From Burkholderia sp. (lineage in GTDB: Bacteria; Pseudomonadota; Gammaproteobacteria; Burkholderiales; Burkholderiaceae): 64,000 bases of DNA. This document shows positions 52,533-60,526 of this stretch, piece after piece. The number at the start of each line of letters is the position of its first letter. The first letter of the stretch is position 1. The notes under the pieces are model-generated. The model saw only the letters and a list, made by a program, of their open reading frames with translations, was not told the origin of the DNA and searched no databases. The stretch spans positions 1 to 64,000 of the forward strand of contig JASLEG010000139.1 of the NCBI GenBank assembly GCA_030151225.1, given 5' to 3'. The position numbers and the translations under genes are program-made.

Positions 52533-53819
52533 ATGCACTTCCGTTACCGCTGGTGGATCGGCGCCTTGCTGTTCGGCGCCGGCATGCTCAACTATCTCGA
52601 CCGCGCCGCGCTCTCGGTGGTCGCGCCGATCATCAAGCGCGAGCTCGGCATCAACGACGCGCAGATGGGCGTGCTGTTCAGCAGTTTCTTCGTGGGCTAC
52701 TGCCTGTTCTGCTTCGTGGGCGGCTGGGCGGCCGACCGCTACGGCCCGCGCCGCGTGTTCGCGTTCGCGGCCGGCTTCTGGTCGCTGTTCTGCGGCGCCA
52801 CCGCGCTGGCCGGCTCGTTCGCCCACCTGATGGTGGTGCGCGTGGCCTTCGGCATGGGCGAGGGACCGATGGGCACCACCACCAACAAGTCGATCTCGAA
52901 CTGGTTCCCGCGCAGCGAGGCGGGCCGCGCGGTGGGCTGGACCAATGCGGGCCAGCCGCTCGGCGCGGCGATCGCGGCGCCGATCGTGGGCCTGGTGGCG
53001 CTGCAGTTCGGCTGGCGCATCTCGTTCGTGGTGATCGCGGTGCTGGGCTTCCTGTGGCTGGCCGCGTGGTGGACGCTGTTCCGCGACGATCCCGCCACGC
53101 ACCCGCGCGTGTCGGCCGAGGAGGCGCGCGAGATCCTGGCCGATCGCGCCGGGGAAGTCACGCCCGAGGCGAGCGAGGCCGGCGCCGGCCAGCGCGGCCT
53201 GTTCCGCTATCTGCTGTCGCGCCCGGTGCTCGGCACCGCGCTCGCGTTCTTCAGCTTCAACTACGTGCTGTACTTCTTCCTGTCCTGGCTGCCCAGCTAT
53301 CTGACCGACTACCAGCATCTGAACATCAGGCAGATGAGCGTGGTGGGCATCCTGCCGTGGCTCGGCGCGACGGTCGGCTTCGCGGCCGGCGGCAGCGTGT
53401 CGGACTGGATCTACCGGCGCACCGGCGACGTGCTGTTCGCGCGCAAGATCGTGATCGTGGTGGGGCTCGGCGTGGCCGCGGCCTGCGTGCTGCTGGCCGC
53501 GCACGTGAGCTCGCTCGGCGCGGCCGTCACGCTGATCGCGATCGCCAGCCTGTTCGCGTTCATGGCGCCGCAGGCGTGCTGGTCGCTGCTGCAGGAGATC
53601 GTGCCGCGCTCGCGGGTGGGCGCGGCCGGCGGCTTCGTGCACCTGCTCGCGAACCTGGCCGGGATTCTGTCGCCGAGCCTGACGGGCTGGCTGGTGCAGT
53701 ACGGCGGCGGCTATTCGAGCGCCTTCGTGCTGGCCGGCGTGTCGGCGTTCGCCGGCGCGCTGATCCTGCTGGTGACGGTGCGCTCGTCGGCGGTGGAGCG
53801 GCTGCGCGGCGCGGTCTGA
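52533..53819 (+). CDS. MFS transporter, anion:cation symporter family
   Basis: 428 residues, 12 membrane segments. LNYLDRAALSVVAPIIKREL and FGMGEGPMGTTTNKSISNWFP are ACS-family marks. RBS AGGAGA before the ATG. Partner of the K-x-H enzyme 64 bp upstream, followed by a strong terminator. Confidence 0.93.
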   Translation: MHFRYRWWIGALLFGAGMLNYLDRAALSVVAPIIKRELGINDAQMGVLFSSFFVGYCLFCFVGGWAADRYGPRRVFAFAAGFWSLFCGATALAGSFAHLMVVRVAFGMGEGPMGTTTNKSISNWFPRSEAGRAVGWTNAGQPLGAAIAAPIVGLVALQFGWRISFVVIAVLGFLWLAAWWTLFRDDPATHPRVSAEEAREILADRAGEVTPEASEAGAGQRGLFRYLLSRPVLGTALAFFSFNYVLYFFLSWLPSYLTDYQHLNIRQMSVVGILPWLGATVGFAAGGSVSDWIYRRTGDVLFARKIVIVVGLGVAAACVLLAAHVSSLGAAVTLIAIASLFAFMAPQACWSLLQEIVPRSRVGAAGGFVHLLANLAGILSPSLTGWLVQYGGGYSSAFVLAGVSAFAGALILLVTVRSSAVERLRGAV

Positions 53820-53845
53820 ACGAATCGCGGGTCGATGAAGGCAAG

Positions 53846-53874
53846 CCGGGCGCCCAGCGGCGCCCGGTTTTTTT
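53846..53874 (+). terminator. Intrinsic terminator of the sugar-acid cluster
   Basis: CCGGGCGCC (53846-53854), loop CAGC, GGCGCCCGG (53859-53867) and seven T residues (53868-53874). Confidence 0.92.
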
Positions 53875-53884
53875 CGTCCGGCGC

Positions 53885-54715
53885 TCAGCGCCCGAAGCGC
53901 CCGCCGAGCACGTCCTCGAGGCGCGCCGCGGTGATCTCGCCGAGGTGCGATTCCACCAGCCGCCCGCGCGCGTCGAAGAACAGCGTGGTGGGCAGGCCGC
54001 GCGAGCCGTAGGCGCGCATCGTGGCGCTGGCCGGGTCGAGCAGCACGTTGGCCGGATGCAGGCCCTGCGCGTCGAGAAAGGCGCGCACGGTGGCAGCGTC
54101 CTCGCCCTGATCGACGAGCAGCACGGTCAGGCCGGGATGGGCGGCCTGCGCCCGCGCGAGCACCGGCATTTCGCGCCGGCACGGTGGGCACCAGCTGGCC
54201 CACAGGTTGACCACCACCGGCTGGCCGGCGCGGTGCAGGTTCGGGTAGGGCGTGCCGTCGAGCGTCGTGAAATATAGAGCGGCGAGCGGCGGCGCCTGGC
54301 GAGTCAGCAGCGCGAGGGCAGCATGCGCGGCGCCCCATGCGAGCAGCGCGGCGGCCACGCCGCCGAGCACCGGCACGCGCCACGCAGTGCGCTCGTGCCG
54401 GCGCAGTCGCCAGAACAGGAACGGCAGCGCCGCGGCGAGGCCGGCCAGCGGGTAGAAGCCGCCGTCGCCGATCGCCACGATCGAGCGCGGCGCGGCCGCG
54501 TACTGCGCCCACCAGCGCGCCACGTAGGCGAGGCGCGCCACGAACAGGCCGATCAGCAGCGCGTCGGTGAGCAGGGCGGTGGCGGTCTTGCCGGTGACTG
54601 CCTCGCGCCCGTGCGCGCCGCGCCGGCGCTGCAGGCCGGCCGCCACGAGCCAGCCGAGCAGCGCGGCGAGCGCCACGGCCACCACCTGCACGGAGAACGG
54701 TCCGATGCTCGTCAT
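53885..54715 (-). CDS. TlpA/DsbE-like thiol-disulfide protein fused to an Lgt-like membrane part
   Basis: 276 residues. About four membrane segments in the first 140 residues, with FVARLAYVARWW and GDGGFYPLAGL, which resemble the beginning of Lgt (lipoprotein diacylglyceryl transferase). The C-terminal thioredoxin fold (about 145-276) has the redox pair in WASWCPPCRREM and a cis-Pro loop GLPTTLF. The active part should face the periplasm and reduce disulfides. This Lgt-like/redoxin fusion is a known family; the Lgt part lacks its full catalytic motif. Confidence 0.85.
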   Translation of the reverse strand: MTSIGPFSVQVVAVALAALLGWLVAAGLQRRRGAHGREAVTGKTATALLTDALLIGLFVARLAYVARWWAQYAAAPRSIVAIGDGGFYPLAGLAAALPFLFWRLRRHERTAWRVPVLGGVAAALLAWGAAHAALALLTRQAPPLAALYFTTLDGTPYPNLHRAGQPVVVNLWASWCPPCRREMPVLARAQAAHPGLTVLLVDQGEDAATVRAFLDAQGLHPANVLLDPASATMRAYGSRGLPTTLFFDARGRLVESHLGEITAARLEDVLGGRFGR

Positions 54716-54800
54716 GCGCGTGTCCTTCGCGTGCGTCGTGTGCTGCGTCCGTCTCGACGCGAAGCCTCGGCCGCCGGTGCCCCCGCCCGGCGCCCGGGCC

Positions 54801-55262
54801 TCACTCGATCGGCATCCACATCCGGTAGAACGGCACGCCGGGCTTGGCCGGCAGCCAGATCGCCCTGGCCTCGCGCGAGAAGCCGAGCCCCTCGTAGAAG
54901 CCCTTGGCCGAGTCGCGGGCCGTGCACCACATGGTCTTGCCGCCGTGGCCGCGCGCGTGCTCGGCGCACAGCCGCACCAGCAGCCGCCCGAAGCCGAGCC
55001 CGCGCAGCGAATCGTCGATCGCCATGCCGCGCAGCCGCCAGCCCGCCTCGGGCGCGAGCTCGGCGTGGTCCTCGCGGCACACCGAGGCCACCCCCACGAT
55101 GCGCCCCTCGCGGCGCACCGCCATGTGCAGCGTGTCCTGGCCCAGATCGCCGGTCAGGCGCGAGGCGTTTTCGTCGCCGTCCAGCAGCAGCCTGGCGCGT
55201 AGCGGATACACATCGTCTGCGGTCACAGCAAGAATTTCAAAGCGCGAAGCCTGAGTCATCAT
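54801..55262 (-). CDS. GNAT-family N-acetyltransferase
   Basis: 153 residues. Acetyl-CoA loop LRGMAIDDSLRGLGFGRLLV and the later SAKGFYEGLGF are standard. Substrate unknown. Two ATG codons in a row at the start; the second is possible. Divergent from the GntR gene. Confidence 0.88.
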   Translation of the reverse strand: MMTQASRFEILAVTADDVYPLRARLLLDGDENASRLTGDLGQDTLHMAVRREGRIVGVASVCREDHAELAPEAGWRLRGMAIDDSLRGLGFGRLLVRLCAEHARGHGGKTMWCTARDSAKGFYEGLGFSREARAIWLPAKPGVPFYRMWMPIE

Positions 55263-55324
55263 CTATTCAAATTTTTGTAAGAAACGACGCGTCCCGGAAA
55301 ACAGCGACCCGCCAAAAGTGACGG

Positions 55325-55353
55325 TTGATCGCCGATATCGGTGCGGGTATTCT
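55325..55353 (+). promoter_or_regulatory. Likely promoter of the GntR-symporter unit with palindrome CCGATATCGG
   Basis: TTGATC (55325-55330), 17-bp spacer and TATTCT (55348-55353). The spacer contains the palindrome CCGATATCGG (55332-55341), a possible autoregulatory site. Confidence 0.45.
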
Positions 55354-55396
55354 CATCCGCGGGCCGATTGCGAGATAAAACAATACTGCGATCACA

Positions 55397-56059
55397 ATGG
55401 AAGAAAAAACTCATTCGGATGCGGACAACGCCTACGACGAAATTCGATCACGAATTCTCGACGGAAGGCTGGAGCCGGGTCAAAAAATTTCGCATCGCGG
55501 ACTGTCGAGCAAGCTCGGCATCGGGCAGATGCCGGTACGCAGCGCGCTGCAGCGACTCGCGGCCGAGAATCTGGTCACGGTGTTCGACAAGCGCGGCACG
55601 TTCGTCAACGATCCGACGCGCGACGACCTGCAACAGATCTACGAGGTACGCCTCGCGCTCGAAAGCACGGCAGCATACATGGCCGCGTGCCGCGGGCCAA
55701 CCACGGCGCTGACCGCGTCGGTCGAGCGCATGGAACGGCTGGTGGCCAGCGGCGAGACCGACATCATGTCGGAGCAGCGCATCGGCTGGGTATTCCATCA
55801 GGAAATGTTTCTGGCCGCGCAGAACGAGCGGCTCCACAACTTCTACAAACTGCTGAGAGCACAGACGCTTGCCTTGAACGAATTGCCGCGTCAGGACATC
55901 GAAACGGTCCGTCGCGGCACCATGGAGCACTTGGCGATATACGCGGCGATTCGCGACGGCGACCCAGAAGCGGCGCGCAATCACATGTGGCATCACATCG
56001 TCGACGGTACCCCTGCGAGAATCAAACTGATCCGGGCCAAAAATGAATCAAAAGAATAG
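55397..56059 (+). CDS. GntR/FCD-type regulator
   Basis: 220 residues. AYDEIRSRILDGRLEPGQKI, LGIGQMPVRSALQRLAAENLV (outline) form the winged helix; FCD part with WVFHQEMFLAAQNERLHNF and MEHLAIYAAIRDGDPEAARNHM. Overlaps the symporter gene by 17 bp, so the regulator and its transporter are coupled. Probably senses the transported acid. Confidence 0.92.
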   Translation: MEEKTHSDADNAYDEIRSRILDGRLEPGQKISHRGLSSKLGIGQMPVRSALQRLAAENLVTVFDKRGTFVNDPTRDDLQQIYEVRLALESTAAYMAACRGPTTALTASVERMERLVASGETDIMSEQRIGWVFHQEMFLAAQNERLHNFYKLLRAQTLALNELPRQDIETVRRGTMEHLAIYAAIRDGDPEAARNHMWHHIVDGTPARIKLIRAKNESKE

Positions 56060-57296
56060 CAAGTCCAAGACCTCCCTGCCGTTGCTGATGATCATCGCGC
56101 TGATAGTCGGCGCGTTGACGGGGATTTACGCGCCGCACGTCGCGGCCGATGTCGGCTTCCTTTCCGTGATGTTCGGCCACGCCATCAAGATGGTGGTGAT
56201 GCCGCTGATCCTGCTGTCGGTCACGGTGGGCGCCTTCCGCGCGATCGAGCAGCGCCGCCACCTCGGGCGCACCGCGCTGATCACGATCCTGTTCTTCATC
56301 GTGATGACGGTCATCTCGAGCTCGCTCGGGCTCGGCCTGAACTGGATCTTCCGGCCCGGCGTGGACGCGCCGCTGACGGGCTCGGGCGCGCTGCCCGCGC
56401 ATCTGGCCTCGAGCATCGACTGGGTGGGCTTCATCACCGACATGATTCCGCAGAACCTGGTGGCCGCGCTGTCGGCCGGCAATGCGATTCCGGTGCTGGT
56501 GTTCGGCGTGATGCTCGGCACCGCGCTGGGCGTGGTGGGCGAGGCGGGGCGCCCGGCCATCACGCTGTTCTCGTCGCTGCTGGCGGGGCTGTTCAAGATG
56601 GTGGAGTGGATCGTGGCGCTCTCGCCGCTGGCGATCTTCGCGGCGGTGGCGGGGCTGATGAGCAGCCGCGGCGTGTCGGGCCTGATGCCGCTGGTGAAGC
56701 TGCTCGGCATCGCCTACCTCGGCATGGCGATCCTGGCCGTGCTGCTCACGGCGATCGTGATCGCGACCGGCCAGAACCCGCTGGCGGTGGTCCGCAAGGT
56801 CAGCGAGCCGCTGATCCTGGCCTTCACCACGCGCTCCTCCGAGATCACCTACCCGGTGCACCTGAAGAAGCTGACGGAAATGGGCGTGCCGCAGTCGGTG
56901 GCCTCCACCATCCTGCCGCTGTCCTACATCTTCAACCGCGACGGCGCCGTGCTGTACACGGCGCTCGCGGTCGGCTACCTGGCCGATGCCTATCACGTGA
57001 CGTGGAGCTGGCCGCTCGCGCTGACGATTCTCGCACTCACGATCATCACGATCGACGGCGCGGCCAACGTGCCGTCGGGCGCGGTGGTGGCGATCACGAT
57101 CGTGCTGGCCGCGATCGGCCTGCCGGCCGAGGCGGTGCTGCTGATCCTGGGCGTGGACGCCTTCTTCGACATGGGCCGCACGGCGATGAACGTGTATGCG
57201 AGCACGGTGGCGATGACGGTGTCGATGCGGCTGTCGCGCAGCGAGCGCGACACGGCCGTGGACGAGATCGACAGCGGCGCATCGTATCGCGCCTGA
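56043..57296 (+). CDS. Dicarboxylate/amino acid:cation symporter (DctA/GltP family)
   Basis: 417 residues, about eight membrane helices plus re-entrant loops. Family motifs appear in variant form: FTTRSSEITYP for the serine-rich loop, FNRDGAVLYTA for NLDGTA, and DMGRTAMNV for the D-R-TxxNV motif. These changes suggest a substrate other than plain C4-dicarboxylates or glutamate. Begins within the end of the GntR gene. Confidence 0.92.
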   Translation: MNQKNSKSKTSLPLLMIIALIVGALTGIYAPHVAADVGFLSVMFGHAIKMVVMPLILLSVTVGAFRAIEQRRHLGRTALITILFFIVMTVISSSLGLGLNWIFRPGVDAPLTGSGALPAHLASSIDWVGFITDMIPQNLVAALSAGNAIPVLVFGVMLGTALGVVGEAGRPAITLFSSLLAGLFKMVEWIVALSPLAIFAAVAGLMSSRGVSGLMPLVKLLGIAYLGMAILAVLLTAIVIATGQNPLAVVRKVSEPLILAFTTRSSEITYPVHLKKLTEMGVPQSVASTILPLSYIFNRDGAVLYTALAVGYLADAYHVTWSWPLALTILALTIITIDGAANVPSGAVVAITIVLAAIGLPAEAVLLILGVDAFFDMGRTAMNVYASTVAMTVSMRLSRSERDTAVDEIDSGASYRA

Positions 57297-57777
57297 GCGG
57301 GTATCGAGCGGTAGTGGCTGGTCGTGGTGGGTTGCAGTGTGCCGTTGGCATCGAGTGCGCGCCTCGAAAGGGGCGCGGCGCGGCTTTTCGATGCCTTTGG
57401 CGACCTGATCTGCGATCGCAGTGTGCCGTGCGTGCGGTAGCGTACCGTGGCGCGCGCCGACCGGCGGTTCAATGAGCGTGAAGGTTCGGACTCGGCGTTT
57501 GAATTTCGATTAAGCCGATCGCGACAGGCGGCTTGCCGCTGCATTAATGAAGACTTTCATGAAGGGGCGGGAAATGCGATGAAAACCTTTTCATCGCGTC
57601 TGTATAAGCAGCATGCTTTTCGAATGTTAAATTTGTTGATGTACCGGCAAATGTGAAGTGCTACGATACGGGCGCGCAACGAAAACCCCCCGTAAACAAG
57701 CGCATTTTCGCAATTCCATGAACCGCCTCCGGTAGACGGACCGGTATTGGAAGCTTCAATCGTCGCATGGCCGATTC
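57297..57777. other. 481-bp space without a convincing gene
   Basis: No coding-like frame of normal Burkholderia codon use. It becomes AT-richer from about 57480 and contains the palindrome CTGCGATCGCAG (57410-57421) and the inverted repeat at 57576-57597. The short frame at 57447-57656 is not supported. Confidence 0.5.
57576..57597. repeat. Perfect inverted repeat GCGATGAAAA-CC-TTTTCATCGC
   Basis: Ten-base arms around two bases in an AT-rich intergenic region. The loop is too small for a normal terminator and no T run follows, so a protein-binding site is more likely. Confidence 0.5.
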
Positions 57778-58110
57778 ATGTGTCTCGTAGATGCACGTGC
57801 CATGTCCAATCGATTCGAGATGGGTCACGGCAAGCCATTAATGTCGAATATGAAGCGTAATTCGCAACGTCGTCGCATTGATTCGCCGGTACTGAAAATG
57901 CGCAATGCGTTCGACGCCGCGCGCACCTCGCGTTTCGGCGCGATCACCGCCGACGTCACGCCGCACGCCCACTTCGACATCGAAAGCGCGATGGACGCTT
58001 CCTTCCATGAAAGCCGCCGCAGCCGGGCCGTGACGATCGAGAAATACTGTCTCGTCGCGAGCGCGCTGCTGGTGGTGTGTGCGGTGATGCTGGCGATCGT
58101 GGGCAGCTGA
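57778..58110 (+). CDS. Hypothetical small protein with C-terminal membrane helix
   Basis: Up to 110 residues; an ATG at 57841 would give 89. N-terminal half basic (MKRNSQRRRIDSP), then PHAHFDIESAMDASFHESRR, and a single membrane helix at the end (YCLVASALLVVCAVMLAIVGS, outline). Tail-anchored topology. Not recognised; no clear RBS at either start. Separated from known genes by the AT-rich gap. Confidence 0.55.
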   Translation: MCLVDARAMSNRFEMGHGKPLMSNMKRNSQRRRIDSPVLKMRNAFDAARTSRFGAITADVTPHAHFDIESAMDASFHESRRSRAVTIEKYCLVASALLVVCAVMLAIVGS

Positions 58111-58186
58111 GCGTTGAGCGGTTGCGGGGCGCGGGCGTGGCGCCGCCCGGCAATCTTGTCGGACAGGATCAGAGGAGCAAGGCCAG

Positions 58187-58522
58187 ATGAACGGGCAGCA
58201 GGTGCGCTGGGCGCAGGCAGGCGAGGCGGGCAGGACCGGCTCCACGGGTGACGGAGTGGTGGGCCGGATGAGCAAGGACGAGATGCGGATCGACGTGCTG
58301 TTCGGCCGGGTGCACGCCCAGGAAGCGATGCTCAAGGCGATGCTCGATCAGTGTCACGATCGCGAGGGCCTGCTGCGCAAGCTCGAGGCGGAAGCCGAGC
58401 AGATGGGCGTGGCGCTGCGCGACAGCGATTGCTCGCTGCTGATGTACGCGGCCTTCATGGAGCACACCGCAGCGCTGCGCGACAGCATCACGGCCGAGAC
58501 GGTCTGCGCGAACGGCGATTAG
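58187..58522 (+). CDS. Hypothetical protein, 111 residues, helical
   Basis: Not recognised. After a flexible start the sequence is strongly helical (RVHAQEAMLKAMLDQCHDREGLLRKLEAEAEQM in outline), with Cys in DQCHD and DSDCS and a short hydrophobic patch. Possible coiled coil. RBS GGAG nine bases before the ATG. Convergent with the NrsF gene. Confidence 0.6.
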   Translation: MNGQQVRWAQAGEAGRTGSTGDGVVGRMSKDEMRIDVLFGRVHAQEAMLKAMLDQCHDREGLLRKLEAEAEQMGVALRDSDCSLLMYAAFMEHTAALRDSITAETVCANGD

Positions 58523-58549
58523 GCCGCGCCGGCGTCACCTCGAGGTCCT

Positions 58550-59191
58550 TCACCAGCGCAGGTAACCCGGCGCGATCGCCGCGCCGAGCGCGGCCGTCAC
58601 GAGCATCGCCAGCACGTGGCCGATGCCGCACATCGACAGCGCCGCATCGGCGCCATACAGCGACTCCACCAGCACGCCCTGTGCACCCGCCAGCAGGCCC
58701 GCACCAGCGCCCGCGAGCGCGAGCCGGGTGGGCGCGAGCCCCTTCAGCGCGCGCAGCGCCGCGGCCAGCGGCGGCAGCGACAGCACCACCACGTTGGCCA
58801 TCGCGTCGCGCCAGGCACTCTCCAGCATCAATTGCAGACGATAGCCGGCCGGCGTGGCCGCCAGCAGCGCCACGCCGGCCAGCAGCATCGCCGCGACCGG
58901 CGCGGCGGCGGCCAGCCACGCCAGGCGCGTGGACGCGCCGGGGCGGCCGAGCCGCTCGGTCAGCTTCATCGCCGCCACGATGATCGCGAATGGAACCGCG
59001 AGCCGCGCCCAGAACGACGCGTGCAGCAGCACCTGCGGCATGTCGCTGCGTATCCCGTACAGCACCACCAGCAGGGCGGCGCTGCCGGCCAGGCCGGCCA
59101 GCAGCGCGTGCTCGATGCGGCGCGCCACGCGCTCGCGCGAGACCGGCGCGGCGTCGGCGGCGAGCCGCGCGACCAGATCGCGGGTTCTCAT
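58550..59191 (-). CDS. NrsF-family anti-sigma factor (DUF1109)
   Basis: 213 residues. A short cytosolic start (MRTRDLVARLAADAAPVSR) and six membrane segments, the layout of DUF1109/NrsF, the membrane anti-sigma of SigF-type ECF sigma factors. Late mark LYGADAALSMCGIGHV: Cys in this loop is a family feature thought to sense the signal. In related operons a sigma factor gene sits just before nrsF; here only 31 bp separate it from the doxX stop, so none fits. Confidence 0.87.
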   Translation of the reverse strand: MRTRDLVARLAADAAPVSRERVARRIEHALLAGLAGSAALLVVLYGIRSDMPQVLLHASFWARLAVPFAIIVAAMKLTERLGRPGASTRLAWLAAAAPVAAMLLAGVALLAATPAGYRLQLMLESAWRDAMANVVVLSLPPLAAALRALKGLAPTRLALAGAGAGLLAGAQGVLVESLYGADAALSMCGIGHVLAMLVTAALGAAIAPGYLRW

Positions 59192-59222
59192 CGCGCGGCG
59201 TGGTGGGAATGTTCGTGTTTGA

Positions 59223-59741
59223 TCACGAGCGCGGCTGGCGGTCGCCGAGCAGATGGTCGATCGACAGCCGGCCCGGCCCCCACGCGGCGATGCCGAGCGC
59301 CATCGCGGCCCAGGTCAGGTGGATCGGCCAGCCGTCGGGCACCGTCAGCTCCACGATCGCCGTCATCAGCAGCAGGCCGGCCGCCGCGAAGCGCGTGCCG
59401 AGGCCCAGCACGAGCAGCACCGGAAACCCCACTTCGCCGCAGCCCGAGGCGAACGCGAACACGGCCGGCGCCGGAAACGGGTAGGGGCCGCCGGGCAGGT
59501 GCAGCTTGAACACGGTGGTGAACAGTTCGACGGCCGTGTCGTTGAGCTGGAACAGGCCGTCCCATTTCAGGATGCCCGATTTCCAGAACGGCACGGCCAG
59601 CGCGAGCCGCAGCACGAGCTGCACCAGCGAGGGCTGGGCGGCGCGCTCGATCGCGCGTCGCGCGCAACCGATGCAGCCGGCGATGCGCGACACGAGGCCG
59701 GCGCGCGGCGCGGTCCGGGAGGAGGAGGGGGAAGCGGTCAT
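59223..59741 (-). CDS. DoxX-family membrane protein of the bufferin operon
   Basis: 172 residues, four membrane segments. LVLRLALAVPFWKSGILKWDG and GEVGFPVLLVLGLGTRFAAAGLLLM (outline) are DoxX marks. An N-terminal Cys pair (GCIGCARR) is present. DoxX genes usually travel with bufferin genes; the role may be in redox control of the membrane. Lies 5 bp after BufC. Confidence 0.88.
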   Translation of the reverse strand: MTASPSSSRTAPRAGLVSRIAGCIGCARRAIERAAQPSLVQLVLRLALAVPFWKSGILKWDGLFQLNDTAVELFTTVFKLHLPGGPYPFPAPAVFAFASGCGEVGFPVLLVLGLGTRFAAAGLLLMTAIVELTVPDGWPIHLTWAAMALGIAAWGPGRLSIDHLLGDRQPRS

Positions 59742-59746
59742 GGCGA

Positions 59747-60526
59747 TCAGTCTCCGAGTCGGGCGGCGCTGAACACGCCGGCGTCGAGCATGCCGCCCAG
59801 ATGGGCGGTCAGGTCGAACGCGGGTTGGGCCTGCAGGGCGATGGCGACGGCCTCGCCGAGCGCGGCCCCGTCGATCAGGCGGGTCAGGAAGGCGGCGCCG
59901 CCTTCGGGCAGGCGCGTCACGATCACGTCCGCGTCGGGGCGCGTGACGAGCGCGTCCTCGGGCGTGCCGGCATCGAGCGTGCGCACCGGCGCGTCCTCGC
60001 GATTCATCGCGAAGATCGACACCGCCGAATGGCGCGAGCGCACGATGCGCGTGGCCGGATGCACGGTGAAGCGCAGCGCGGCCAGCGTGTCGGGCGCGAA
60101 TGTGGAAAAGGCCTCGGCCGTGAGCGGCGCGGCGTCGGCCGCGTGATACGCGTCGAGCCAGGCGCGCTCGACGCGGGCGGTGTCGGCCAGCCAGGGCATC
60201 TCGCTCGCGTAGGCGTAGCCGGCGATGAAGTCGGGGAAGGCATGGCCGTATTCGAACAGCAGCGGCGAGACCGGCGGCGTCTCGCGCAGATGGAAGCGCG
60301 CCATCGCGCGGAAGAACTCCACGCCGGTGATGCGCTGCACGGCCGGGTAGATGGCCGCGAGCGCATCGATCAGGCTCACGGTCACGTTGTTGCGATACAC
60401 GGCGTAGCGCTGCGCGACGCTCGCGCCGGGCGGCGCGCGCAGGCCGGCCGGCGCATCGTGCAACGGATCGAGCAGGCCGCGCGCGAAGCCGGCCGCGTCG
60501 TGCGCGGGGGCGAGCTCAGTACGCAT
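59747..60526 (-). CDS. bufC: BufC-like partner protein (DUF2063/HvfC family)
   Basis: 259 residues. RYAVYRNNVTVSLIDALAAIYPAVQRI, FRAMARFHLRETPPVSPLLFEYG and FPDFIAGYA (outline) form the DUF2063 N-terminal domain. It is the partner that guides the precursor to the MNIO enzyme. Overlaps the BufB gene by 11 bp, in line with a complex. Confidence 0.92.
   Translation of the reverse strand: MRTELAPAHDAAGFARGLLDPLHDAPAGLRAPPGASVAQRYAVYRNNVTVSLIDALAAIYPAVQRITGVEFFRAMARFHLRETPPVSPLLFEYGHAFPDFIAGYAYASEMPWLADTARVERAWLDAYHAADAAPLTAEAFSTFAPDTLAALRFTVHPATRIVRSRHSAVSIFAMNREDAPVRTLDAGTPEDALVTRPDADVIVTRLPEGGAAFLTRLIDGAALGEAVAIALQAQPAFDLTAHLGGMLDAGVFSAARLGD

Noticed and set aside
57576..57597. Terminator for the symporter gene
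   Set aside because: Two-base loop, no T tail and 280 bp past the stop; a binding site is more plausible.
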